Origin: Pseudomonas versuta
GTDB taxonomy: Bacteria > Pseudomonadota > Gammaproteobacteria > Pseudomonadales > Pseudomonadaceae
Assembly (NCBI RefSeq): GCF_001294575.1
Contig: NZ_CP012676.1
Location: forward strand, 682,001-746,000
DNA length: 64,000 nucleotides
Direction of reading: 5' to 3'
A program made the translations under genes and the position numbers. Below, piece after piece: positions 36,074 to 44,899 of the stretch. Below the pieces are notes generated by a model. The model ran no database searches, was not told the DNA's origin, and saw only the letters and a list, made by a program, of their open reading frames with translations. Position 1 is the stretch's first letter, and every line of letters begins with the position of its first letter.

Positions 36074-37159
36074 ATGGCGCGTTTATTTCAGATTATTTCT
36101 GACGATGGTAATCCAATCGACGCGCACTTCGGGATCGAGTCGGACGAGGTTGTATTCCACAGTCGTGGCGGTACCAAAGGTAAGGGCGCGATCAACTCCG
36201 AATATGCTCTGGGGCTTTCTGTTTTACTGGCCAGGCTGAAGCGGGCTTCGTTTGCAGTAGAACGCGTCTGGGTTGATAGCAGCCGCGTTCAAGGCATTCC
36301 CATTTCTCAGCGAACGATACTGACCTCGGAGGAGGGCCAGGTGCCTGTTGATCAGGTTGTGAAAGTCCTTTCCAGTCGAATGAAGGCCATTGGCCGATCG
36401 TCCTCTGAGTCCTCGGGAGGCAACTCCACTCGACGCATTAGGATGACGATATCTGGGGGCGATGTTCAGGCATTAAGTCTCGCGCTTGGTGGTATTCCTG
36501 TAGATAAAAATCTACGAAGCCTCGATCGGCTTCCGGTTGAAGTGCTTCGTGGAGTCACCGCCGAGCATATATGGCGTGCTGTTCAGGACCTGATCAGAGG
36601 AATTGATTCACCTGGCTTTGCTGAGTCAACCGATTACGACCTGATCGTTGATGAAAATCTCCGTTTGCCACCGAAGGCGGTATTTGGCTTAGCTGCTACA
36701 CGCGCTTTGGGATTTCAGATACTGCCAAAACATTTCATCGCTGGCGTTAGCAGCGTCTGTTTTCAAATCCTGGAAGGTGCTGGCTTCCGTATAGTGCCCA
36801 AAGGTGCCTTGATAGCTGATCCCGCACTGCCAACACTGCATGAAGATCGAGTATGGACTGAGGGGCAGCCCAGGCTCGTAGCTCATCTACGGAAGGAGCG
36901 CGCCCCAGGTTTGTCGATTGCCAAGAAAGCTGAATTCAAGAAGAACCACGGACGACTCTATTGCGAGCGCTGCAAAATTGATCCGGTTGAAGCTTACGGC
37001 GCCGAAAACGGAGAGGCCTGCATCGAGGTACACCATCGGACCGTGCAGGTTGCGCAAATGGCGGCAGGGCATCTGACAAGCCTGGAGGATTTACAATGCC
37101 TCTGCGCGAATTGCCACCGGGTTGTACATCGTGAACTGAGTGTTGGAAAGGAGAATTAA
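36074..37159 (+). CDS. HNH endonuclease, McrA-like
   Basis: This 361-residue protein has a C-terminal HNH domain. Zinc knuckles are C297-x2-C300 (CERC) and C344-x2-C347 (CANC). The catalytic region is EVHH (H320/H321), N346, and HRVVH (H348/H352). The N-terminal 280 residues hold LGLSVLLARLKRASFAVERVWVDSSRVQ and a middle domain with YDLIVDENLRLPPKAVFGLAATRALG, a segment common upstream of HNH in modification-dependent restriction enzymes. It probably cuts foreign, perhaps modified, DNA. No methyltransferase is nearby. Confidence 0.8.
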   Translation: MARLFQIISDDGNPIDAHFGIESDEVVFHSRGGTKGKGAINSEYALGLSVLLARLKRASFAVERVWVDSSRVQGIPISQRTILTSEEGQVPVDQVVKVLSSRMKAIGRSSSESSGGNSTRRIRMTISGGDVQALSLALGGIPVDKNLRSLDRLPVEVLRGVTAEHIWRAVQDLIRGIDSPGFAESTDYDLIVDENLRLPPKAVFGLAATRALGFQILPKHFIAGVSSVCFQILEGAGFRIVPKGALIADPALPTLHEDRVWTEGQPRLVAHLRKERAPGLSIAKKAEFKKNHGRLYCERCKIDPVEAYGAENGEACIEVHHRTVQVAQMAAGHLTSLEDLQCLCANCHRVVHRELSVGKEN

Positions 37160-37509
37160 ATTTTCTGGGTTGGGAAGCTGCTTGTGGTCAGGGGCTGATA
37201 ACCGGTCCCTGCCGGCACTTAGAGAGCTACTACGGGTTGGCAGAGATGACGGGAAAAGGTGCGCTCTCGGCCAATAGCAGTCATCGAGGCTGCCTAGCAG
37301 TGGCAACTAAGACGCCAAACCTCAGTCCGAGGAGGGTTTTACCGGCAAAAAGTGAACACCCGGAGGACTTTGGATTTCCCGGTTTGGATTGCAGTCATGC
37401 TAGCCGGATGGAATCCGACCCTCGACTATTTCGTCTCGCCAGTCCTTTCTGCGCCAAAAGCGCCCTCAGGCTATAAGCTAAGGCTTCAGTCCAGCCTGAC
37501 GGCCCTCGA
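37160..37509. other. Gap before the nuclease-STAND gene
   Basis: These 350 bases contain no supported gene and no strong hairpin. The promoter of the next gene should lie here. Confidence 0.4.
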
Positions 37510-40500
37510 ATGCACACACTATTTCAAGTAGACACAACGGATATAAAAGCCTTAAACGACGAGCAGGCGCGCGCGCTGATCGCAAGATTGTGTCGGGCTG
37601 AGATTCGCAAACACGGAGGCTCCGAGTCGGCCGTCACCTGGGGTGGCGATCAAAGAGCAAAAGATGGGGGAGTGGACGTAAGGGTAGAGATGAATCCGCC
37701 ACTAGGGATATCTGGCTATCTACCCAATGACAACACAGCCTTTCAGGTAAAGGCCGAAGTGTTCCCTCCTAGCAAGATACCTGGGGAAATGGCACCCAAG
37801 GGAGTGCTAAGACAAGCAATACGAGACCTCGCTGCGGCCAAAGGAAGTTACGTCATTGCTGCGACGCGAGACGACACCTCCGAGTCCGCTCTCAATCTAC
37901 GACTTAATGCGATTAGAGATTGCTTGTTGGCCAACGGCCTAGGCTCCTCGCCGCAGGTTGCCTTTTATGACGCAAGAAAGATTGCAGACTGGGTCGAGCA
38001 ACACCCAGCGATCGTAGCTTGGGTGAAACACGAGCTAGGCAAGCCACTTGTGGGTTGGCGCCCATACTCAGGTTGGGCCTACCAGGAGACAACCGTCGAC
38101 TCCGAATATCTGATCGATGAGCGAGTAAAAGTGTTCACTCCTGGCGCTGAGAAGGGCATAAATATCTTGTCCACTATTGATCGCCTGCGGCTCGACTTGT
38201 CGAAAGGAACAAGCGTACGCATTGTCGGCTTATCCGGAGTCGGCAAGACGAGATTGGTACAGGCACTCTTCGATCCGCGTGTAAAAACGAATCAGACTGA
38301 GCTGAGTGTTGATGACGTGCTGTACACGGACCTTTCAGATGGGCCATCACCTCAACCTTCAGCGATGCTCGAAGCGCTGATTGATGACGGAAGCCAGTGT
38401 GTTCTCGTCGTGGACAATTGCGGAGCTGATACTCATCAGAAGCTCACCGAGCTGCTTAAGAAATCGGGCAGCAAGATTGGCTTGGTTACTGTTGAGTACG
38501 ACGTTCGCGACGACTTACCAGAGGCCACGAAGTGCTACCGTCTAGAAGGCTCCTCCGATGACGTTATCAAGCGGCTTCTTCAGCGGCGTTATCCGGTTCT
38601 ATCAATCAGTGACGTTGATACCATCACGACATTCTCAGACGGTAACGCTCGCGTCGCGTTTGCACTGGCAGCGACGGTGACGACGACTAGTGAACTGGCG
38701 CGGCTGCGGGACTCCGAGTTGTTCAATCGCCTGTTCCATCAGAAGAGCGTCGAGAATGAAGATCTCCTCAGATGTGCGGAAGCGGCCAGTATCCTGTACT
38801 CGTTCGATGGCGAGGACGATGGCCCTGAGGCAGAGCTCAGCAAAATTGCCGCTGCTGCTGACGTTTCATTGATCACTTTGCAGAGGAAAGTGGTCGATCT
38901 ACAGCGAAGAGGCCTCGTACAGAAACGCGGTAAATGGCGTGCTGTTCTGCCACACGCGATTGCTAATCGACTCGCAGCCCAGGCACTAGAAGCGATTCCC
39001 AAATCGCAAATTGTGAATGTCTTTGTCGAAACTGCTACCGACCGTGTTGTCCGCTCGTTCTCCCGGCGACTTGGTTACTTACATGAAAGCGCAAAAGCCG
39101 CCGAGCTTATACGGGACTGGCTCTCGCCATCTGGGCGTTTTGGCGACCTAACGACTCTCAATGACATTGGCCATGAGGTCTTTCACAACATTGCGCCTGT
39201 ATCCCCGAAGATCGCCCTAGCGGCGATTGGACGGGCTGCCAATGTCCCTAGCTTCCTTTCGAGCGAAAACAGCAAGCGTGCTCAGTATGCGAATACATTG
39301 AAAGCCATCGCGTTCGAAGAAGAAGACTTCGATATCGCCGCCGATATTCTCGTCCGGTTTGCCTTGCTGGACCCGAAGAAAAATGGGGGGTACGAATCTA
39401 TTGTTGAAATTTTGAAGTCTTTGTTTTTCTGCGTGTTATCCGGTACGAATGCTTCCCCCAATCAAAGGGCAGAGTTCGTCATAAAACTGCTTAAGTCTGG
39501 CGATACCGAGCAAGAGCAGTTGGGGCTGTTGCTGCTCGATGCGGCGCTTGAGGCAGGGCATTTTACCTCCGTGAGCAGATTCGATTTCGGAGCTCGAAAG
39601 CGGAGCGAGGGATGGGCTCCGGAAACCCGATCAGACGTTGAAGCGTGGTTTATGCCATTCCTCCGCATGGCACTCGACATTGGCAAGCAGAAGTCCGACC
39701 TTGCTGAAAGTTGCAGATCTATTTTGGGTCGCCGCTTAAGAGGACTTTGGCTTGGCACGAGTCTGAGGCCAGAAGTGTGTGCAGCCGTAAAAGAACTGGC
39801 TTCAGTCGTGAGCTGGCCTCAAGGTTGGTTTGGAGTCAAAAGCATCCTTCGCTATGACTCGGGCAAATGCGATGAGTCAGTTCAGAACGAGCTGCGCGAG
39901 TTGGAGGGGCTTCTCAAACCGAAGGCTATACCCGACATGATTCGAGCTAAACTTCTAGACTCGAACCATTTCGACCTGGATCTTGATGGCGATGATGCAG
40001 ATCCGCACGATAAAACGGCTGGTGAGCGAATCCGCAAATCAAACCAGGTCTTGGAGGAGCTTGGAGAGGCTGCTGCCACCATTGACGGCCTACTCTTGGA
40101 GTTACTTCCGCAATTGATCTCAACCAAGGTAGGAGCCAGTGCATTTCCTTTGGGGGTTGGTGTTGGAAAGCAGATTGCGGACCCGAAATGGCTTTTGGAT
40201 GCGGCTAAGGAACATATCGCCTCTGCCACGCCCGGAGCAGTCGGTGTCTTGTTCCTACGCGGCTTGCTCAACGGCTGGCATCACGCATCTCCTGCTTGTG
40301 CCGAGAAGTTTCTCGACAGTGCGGTGACTGATGAAATTTGGGTCAAGTGGATCATGGATCTTCATTGCATACCGATGAACCAAGCGGCTTACAATCGAAT
40401 CCACCGATCAATCAAGGCTGGAAATACTCCTGCCTGGCAATACTCCTATCTCGGGATGGGCAGACAAACCGACTCATTCTCTGTTGCAGAGATTGGCGAG

Positions 40501-41388
40501 TTGGTTTGTGTGATAGCACTGCTGCCTGATGGAGGTGGTGTGTTTCTCGACGTCCTTTCTATGGTCGTCCACTGCGCGTCAGATCACGATGATGCTTATA
40601 AGGAGTCTCTAGCAATAACTTGCCTGAATCTTCTGCGCTCAGCAGAGTGGGGAAAGGTGCTTGGGGATCGCGCCAATAGCGGTTACCACATTGAGAGCAT
40701 ATTGGAGTTTTCGCTGAAGCGATTAGCTTCTTCCGAAGCAGCGCTTGAGGTGTTGAACGGTCTAGTTACCTGCGCACGCACGATGGAAATTAGTTATACC
40801 GCTAGAGATGCCATCAAAGATGCCATCTCGCTGTTCCTCAGGCACATGCCGCGACAGGCGCTCGACGCGATCTATGTTCCCGGCGAAGAAGCCTACTACC
40901 GTCAGATGTCGCCGGTAATTGGGCGCCCTTACAATGATAGGAAGGAGACAGCACTGAGCGTAGTCCCAGTGGACGTATTGGTCGATTGGTGTAATGCCTC
41001 GCCGCCTGATCGTTACGTGTTCGCGGCACGGAGCTGCAAGCTATTCGACACCCGAAGTCGAGCAAGTGAAGAACATACCAATGTCGACTCTGTGGACGAT
41101 TCTGATTTGGTTATTTCGGACACCGCGCTCGCTTTGCTTGCTAATGCTCCTGATAAGAAGGCTGTCATCGAAGCCTATTTGAAGCGATTTTCGCCTTCAG
41201 GCTGGTCCGGGTCTTTGGCCGAAATTCTGAAGAAACGGATTCCGCTTCTCGATACTCTGAGTCTCGGTAATAAGGAACAGCTCAAGCCAGTATTGGCAAC
41301 GGCTAGAGCGAGCCTCGAACGAAGAATCGCGGTGGAAGAGCTTCGAGAGGACGAAGAGGAGCGTGAGCGTACTGGGAGTTTCGAATAG
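37510..41388 (+). CDS. Nuclease-STAND ATPase, Avs-like, type not recognised
   Basis: This is a 1292-residue protein. Residues 30-180 form a restriction-endonuclease-like domain: WGGDQRAKDGGVDV (D56) followed by FQVKAE (Q79, K81, E83) is a PD-(D/E)XK core. A STAND-type ATPase follows, with Walker A GLSGVGKT at 240-247 and Walker B CVLVVDNCG at 297-305. A winged helix lies at about 440-480 (AAAADVSLITLQRKVVDLQRRGLVQKRG). From about 500 on the protein is helical repeat-like, ending in an acidic/basic tail (ELREDEEERERTG). This nuclease-ATPase-sensor order is that of AVAST proteins, but the gene is shorter than Avs2-Avs4 and stands alone. No clear Shine-Dalgarno precedes ATG 37510. Confidence 0.75.
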   Translation: MHTLFQVDTTDIKALNDEQARALIARLCRAEIRKHGGSESAVTWGGDQRAKDGGVDVRVEMNPPLGISGYLPNDNTAFQVKAEVFPPSKIPGEMAPKGVLRQAIRDLAAAKGSYVIAATRDDTSESALNLRLNAIRDCLLANGLGSSPQVAFYDARKIADWVEQHPAIVAWVKHELGKPLVGWRPYSGWAYQETTVDSEYLIDERVKVFTPGAEKGINILSTIDRLRLDLSKGTSVRIVGLSGVGKTRLVQALFDPRVKTNQTELSVDDVLYTDLSDGPSPQPSAMLEALIDDGSQCVLVVDNCGADTHQKLTELLKKSGSKIGLVTVEYDVRDDLPEATKCYRLEGSSDDVIKRLLQRRYPVLSISDVDTITTFSDGNARVAFALAATVTTTSELARLRDSELFNRLFHQKSVENEDLLRCAEAASILYSFDGEDDGPEAELSKIAAAADVSLITLQRKVVDLQRRGLVQKRGKWRAVLPHAIANRLAAQALEAIPKSQIVNVFVETATDRVVRSFSRRLGYLHESAKAAELIRDWLSPSGRFGDLTTLNDIGHEVFHNIAPVSPKIALAAIGRAANVPSFLSSENSKRAQYANTLKAIAFEEEDFDIAADILVRFALLDPKKNGGYESIVEILKSLFFCVLSGTNASPNQRAEFVIKLLKSGDTEQEQLGLLLLDAALEAGHFTSVSRFDFGARKRSEGWAPETRSDVEAWFMPFLRMALDIGKQKSDLAESCRSILGRRLRGLWLGTSLRPEVCAAVKELASVVSWPQGWFGVKSILRYDSGKCDESVQNELRELEGLLKPKAIPDMIRAKLLDSNHFDLDLDGDDADPHDKTAGERIRKSNQVLEELGEAAATIDGLLLELLPQLISTKVGASAFPLGVGVGKQIADPKWLLDAAKEHIASATPGAVGVLFLRGLLNGWHHASPACAEKFLDSAVTDEIWVKWIMDLHCIPMNQAAYNRIHRSIKAGNTPAWQYSYLGMGRQTDSFSVAEIGELVCVIALLPDGGGVFLDVLSMVVHCASDHDDAYKESLAITCLNLLRSAEWGKVLGDRANSGYHIESILEFSLKRLASSEAALEVLNGLVTCARTMEISYTARDAIKDAISLFLRHMPRQALDAIYVPGEEAYYRQMSPVIGRPYNDRKETALSVVPVDVLVDWCNASPPDRYVFAARSCKLFDTRSRASEEHTNVDSVDDSDLVISDTALALLANAPDKKAVIEAYLKRFSPSGWSGSLAEILKKRIPLLDTLSLGNKEQLKPVLATARASLERRIAVEELREDEEERERTGSFE

Positions 41389-41924
41389 GGTAACCCGATG
41401 CTCCCATTGACCGGTAGCTAGCCGCCCTAAACCGGTAGCTATTGATCGTTAGCCATCCAATCGCCGATAGCAGCTTTGGGTCGAAAGCGGTCAATCGCGA
41501 ATGACTGCAAGCGACCGATTCTGTTGAAAAAGTCGGCCATGGTTAGCGCATCAATAAAGTACATGTCCGGGATTGAAATCTTTAATTTTGGCAGAAGCTT
41601 CCGGACTCGGATTTCACGTAGCAACGTGCAAAAAAGGCGTTTTCACCAGTCAATGATCGGACAGTTTGGACAGATCGACTTTTTCAACAGCATCGACCCA
41701 AAGCAGACGTTGAGTCTCTTGCCTGCTGGCCATGATCCGGGTAAGCCAAGTAACACGAGGCTTTCAGCCAATTATGACCATCCAACCCACCGGAAAATTG
41801 TCACAAACTAGTCAAAAATCACAGCCGGGTGCACCTGTGCGGTGCTCGTGGCACTACCATACATCTACCGCCGAGCCTCTGGCCGGTATCACCTGCGTGG
41901 GCGCCCGAAGGGATTGCACGGTTA
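41389..41924. other. Repeat-bearing intergenic stretch
   Basis: These 536 bases contain CAGCTTTGGGTCG at about 41471 and CGACCCAAAGCAG at about 41694 in opposite orientation, and the inverted pair described separately at 41516-41695. No gene is seen. The sequence looks like leftover ends of mobile or dispersed repeats. Confidence 0.5.
41516..41695. repeat. 180-bp segment with 20-bp near-perfect terminal inverted repeats
   Basis: The right arm CGACTTTTTCAACAGCATCG (41676-41695) matches the reverse complement of 41516-41535 at 19 of 20 positions. The inside is non-coding. It could be a MITE-like remnant or two opposing copies of a dispersed Pseudomonas repeat. Confidence 0.6.
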
Positions 41925-43559
41925 CTAAGGGGCTTGCCAGTCGATTGTGTTAGAAATGTATATGCCGTCAGCTTCTCTATCTCGCTCAGCCTTTTCACGG
42001 ACACAGAATACAAATGAGAACATTGCCGAGCGGGTTATTTGGAGAAGTTGTTCAAGGTGCCCGACAAACGCAGCCTCTTGAATAAGTTCTATGTCCTTGC
42101 TTGCCTCAAACGAGCCGTAGATATCGACCGGCCTCTCTCCTGCGTAAAGCACAACAAATTTGTGCTCGAAGTTGTTTCGCCAGTCTTTGTAGAAAGCAAG
42201 CTCGCCGTCCTTATGCTTGTTCAGGTCAGTAGCGAGGCTATAGAGTGCTATTAGCCCCGGCGTTTTTATTGACTCAAATAGTTCGCGCCTATCAGGTTTT
42301 TCGAGCCGCCAGAAGTTATGAAAATAAATATCACCGCCCGGATGGACTGAGTAGAGGTCGCAAATGGCAGCCCCGATTTTATCTAGTATTCCGAAACACA
42401 GCCTAAATGATGTCCTGAGCTTCTCCACACCCATGCTCAGGAGTTCACCGTTAAAGAGTTCTGAAAAGCAGGACTCGTGTTTGGACTCATTATCCTGAAT
42501 GTCGTTTTGATGTTCATAGTAAAATAGTCTCGCCAATGAAAATTCTGACTTTAGGCGATTCAGCACCATTTCCATTGCAGGAACAAAATCACCCACAATC
42601 CCCGAGGAGCTCGGAATCGTCAGGTTATCTCGAGCACTACCCGTGCACGCACAGTAGAGGCCATGCTCAGAAAGAGAAAGATGCCTCGATAGTACAAACT
42701 TTCTGAAGTCCGTAAGCTCGTTGAACTCTGTTTGCGTGTCGTGTAAGTCAAGCGCACGATCATCTGCCTCTATGCCGAGTTGCTCGCAGGTATGATTTAT
42801 CTTCTTCTCCAAGTGGCAGGCATAGGTTTTATAGTGGGCGCGCCAAGACGGAGGAACCCCATCGCAGTTAGCGGCTTTTTCGTATCCCGACTTAACTTCA
42901 TGGAGCATCTGCACGGAGTACGAACCCGAAACCTGGTTGAGCATCATCAGGGCTTCTGATCGATTGATCCATGCTTCGGGGATGTCTAACGAAAGGGAGT
43001 TGACACGATCATAGAAATCCAAGGATTCACTGAGTCTAAACTGTCGCTTTAGAATATTCCCAAGGTTTACCATTAGCTGAGGAAATATGGGCGAGGTTTT
43101 TTTTTGGTGGAACTTCAACGACTTCCACAACAGGGCTTTTATGTCAATCAGTTCTTCAATGGATTTGAATGTGTGCTTGAATGGGTCGCTTTCCTTGATT
43201 AGACCCACGCGAGCGTTACTTAGATTGTAATAATATTCACCCTCTCCGGAGACGTCGATAAAGTCCTGTTTATTTTCCTCCATGAGGGTTAACCCTAGAT
43301 TCGATGACTCCCTATTTATGCTCATACTTCCGACATCAACCAAAAGTCCAGAAATATTGAGCAGCAAGCGAATCCTATATGTATCGTTAGAGACCGCCTT
43401 TATGCGCTCCAGCAGTGAAAGTGCTCTAGAGTAACAATCAGAGAACTCCCCGGAACTGAGCAGCTCATATAGCGCGGCCAGTTCTTCCACCATTAATTGT
43501 ATTTCCAAAGCACAGCTCTGTCTGTCGTCAGTATTACTAATCTCGTAGCTGTCATCCAT
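41925..43559 (-). CDS. LA2681-type HEPN protein with helical N-terminal repeats
   Basis: This is a 544-residue protein. The N-terminal 260 residues look like TPR-type helical pairs (FSDCYSRALSLLERIKAVS; LMVNLGNILKRQFRLSESLDFYDRV; EAWINRSEALMMLNQ). The C-terminal 200 residues carry the HEPN RNase signature R461-x4-H466 in YKDWRNNFEHKF, preceded by FRLCFGILDKIGAAICDLY, as in the LA2681-like HEPN family. HEPN proteins of this kind are usually toxins or defence RNases. A nucleotidyltransferase gene lies upstream on the same strand, which may be a functional partner. Confidence 0.75.
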   Translation of the reverse strand: MDDSYEISNTDDRQSCALEIQLMVEELAALYELLSSGEFSDCYSRALSLLERIKAVSNDTYRIRLLLNISGLLVDVGSMSINRESSNLGLTLMEENKQDFIDVSGEGEYYYNLSNARVGLIKESDPFKHTFKSIEELIDIKALLWKSLKFHQKKTSPIFPQLMVNLGNILKRQFRLSESLDFYDRVNSLSLDIPEAWINRSEALMMLNQVSGSYSVQMLHEVKSGYEKAANCDGVPPSWRAHYKTYACHLEKKINHTCEQLGIEADDRALDLHDTQTEFNELTDFRKFVLSRHLSLSEHGLYCACTGSARDNLTIPSSSGIVGDFVPAMEMVLNRLKSEFSLARLFYYEHQNDIQDNESKHESCFSELFNGELLSMGVEKLRTSFRLCFGILDKIGAAICDLYSVHPGGDIYFHNFWRLEKPDRRELFESIKTPGLIALYSLATDLNKHKDGELAFYKDWRNNFEHKFVVLYAGERPVDIYGSFEASKDIELIQEAAFVGHLEQLLQITRSAMFSFVFCVREKAERDREADGIYISNTIDWQAP

Positions 43560-43922
43560 GATAATTTTCGATACTCTAAGTAGATTGATAATTGGTAGTT
43601 TTCAGAGCCTACTAGATCCGGAAAGAAGTTCCAGCTGCGAGTTAGTTGATCTCCGCCTTGCGTGTTCGCTGACACGCCTCTGATATGGGTGACATTTTGA
43701 GCCGATACTGTCAACTCTTGGCCGGCTGTCGCCCTTCGCGTGAGACAGCTTTGGGTCCCAAGCAGGCTCTGTTGGGGCCGTCCGCTATGGGTCGATTGCA
43801 GCCCTTCACGACAGGCAGTTATCGACCCATAACGGACATCATTATGATACGAAGGCTGACATCGTCGTCTGAGTAGGTAGCCAGATGTGCCTGACCACTA
43901 CAGAGCGTTCCGACGCAAGCCT
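43560..43922. other. Intergenic repeat region between HEPN and nucleotidyltransferase genes
   Basis: These 363 bases hold the inverted repeat at 43780-43837 and a further CAGCTTTGGGTCC at about 43746. No gene is seen. Confidence 0.5.
43780..43837. repeat. Inverted repeat of the CGACCCATA family
   Basis: GTCCGCTATGGGTCGAT (43780-43796) pairs with ATCGACCCATAACGGAC (43821-43837) at 16 of 17 positions over a 24-base loop that includes TTCACGACAGGCAG. Related pieces occur at 41471, 41694 and 46467. Confidence 0.65.
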
Positions 43923-44711
43923 TCACCCCCAAGTTTCTTTCAGCACAGAGCGAAACAGTTCGGAAAGTAATGGTTCAACTTCTTTGCGTTCGCTACGGAT
44001 CGGCTTGATGGTTTCAAGTCGATGCAGTTCACGCTCAATAAATTGCTGGATGGGGATGATCTGGGGCGATAGGCCCATCTCCGGAGACGCGCGCTTAATC
44101 ACAAGTAAGTCATCAATAGCTTGCTGAAGCTCGGGCTCTCTTTCGATCACACCGCGTAGCTTGTCAAACTCTATGGGGGCGGGCGTATCAAACTGTTCCA
44201 GCCACCGCACCGATAACAAGGGGCGCAGTACGTAAAAGTATTTTTTCAGCGGTACCTGAGGGTTCTGCAAATATCCCCTATAGTTGGTTTTTGCCATGCT
44301 GCGATAATGGTAGATGCCACTCTCTACCGAATACACGTGCGGCAGTAACTCTTTAGCCCGCTCGTGAAAGGATCCAGAGTGTTCGTAAATGATGGTCGAC
44401 TGCACCCACTCCACAAAGCCTGGGTTTGACTTCCAGAATAGCCTAAGCGCTTTTCGTAGATCCCAGCCATTGATGTCCATGTCGTCAATGATCGGATACT
44501 CGATGACGTCGCGTTGCTCCTCAAGGCCGACCGAGAGATACCACTCAGGTTTATTTACGTAGATGAAGCGTGCGTCGTAGTCGCTGTTGGGAGAGGCAAA
44601 TCCCCAGGCGCGACTGCCAGACTCAACCGCTAAAAGCATTTTCACGTCATGCTCGTCCTCCGCGCGGCGTAGGCGGCTTCGAACCTCTTCCTGAATAGCC
44701 ATAGAAACCAT
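43923..44711 (-). CDS. Nucleotidyltransferase of the RlaP/PF10127-like group
   Basis: This 262-residue protein has the polymerase-beta-type nucleotidyltransferase motif GSRAWG (32-37) followed by SDYD (43-46), the two metal-binding aspartates, then FIYV. This pattern matches predicted nucleotidyltransferases sometimes linked to RNA ligases. It stands 363 bases upstream of the HEPN gene on the same strand. In HEPN/MNT systems such an enzyme adds nucleotides to the HEPN toxin, so it could be an antitoxin here; that is inference only. Two starts are possible (44711 and 44702). Confidence 0.78.
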   Translation of the reverse strand: MVSMAIQEEVRSRLRRAEDEHDVKMLLAVESGSRAWGFASPNSDYDARFIYVNKPEWYLSVGLEEQRDVIEYPIIDDMDINGWDLRKALRLFWKSNPGFVEWVQSTIIYEHSGSFHERAKELLPHVYSVESGIYHYRSMAKTNYRGYLQNPQVPLKKYFYVLRPLLSVRWLEQFDTPAPIEFDKLRGVIEREPELQQAIDDLLVIKRASPEMGLSPQIIPIQQFIERELHRLETIKPIRSERKEVEPLLSELFRSVLKETWG

Positions 44712-44899
44712 GAGCTAACTCTAACTAGATGATATTCGATTGCACGCTACTCATTCGGAGGCGGACTGTCCAGTGGCCGCTTGTGGCCGTTCTCTGCCGA
44801 TCAAGGTTACAGCGTGTGATGGTCAGCTGCGCCGGCGGTATACTGGAGGTATTCCTATATACCCCGCGCCTCGCGCCCAGGCAGACCAAGGACGGTTGA

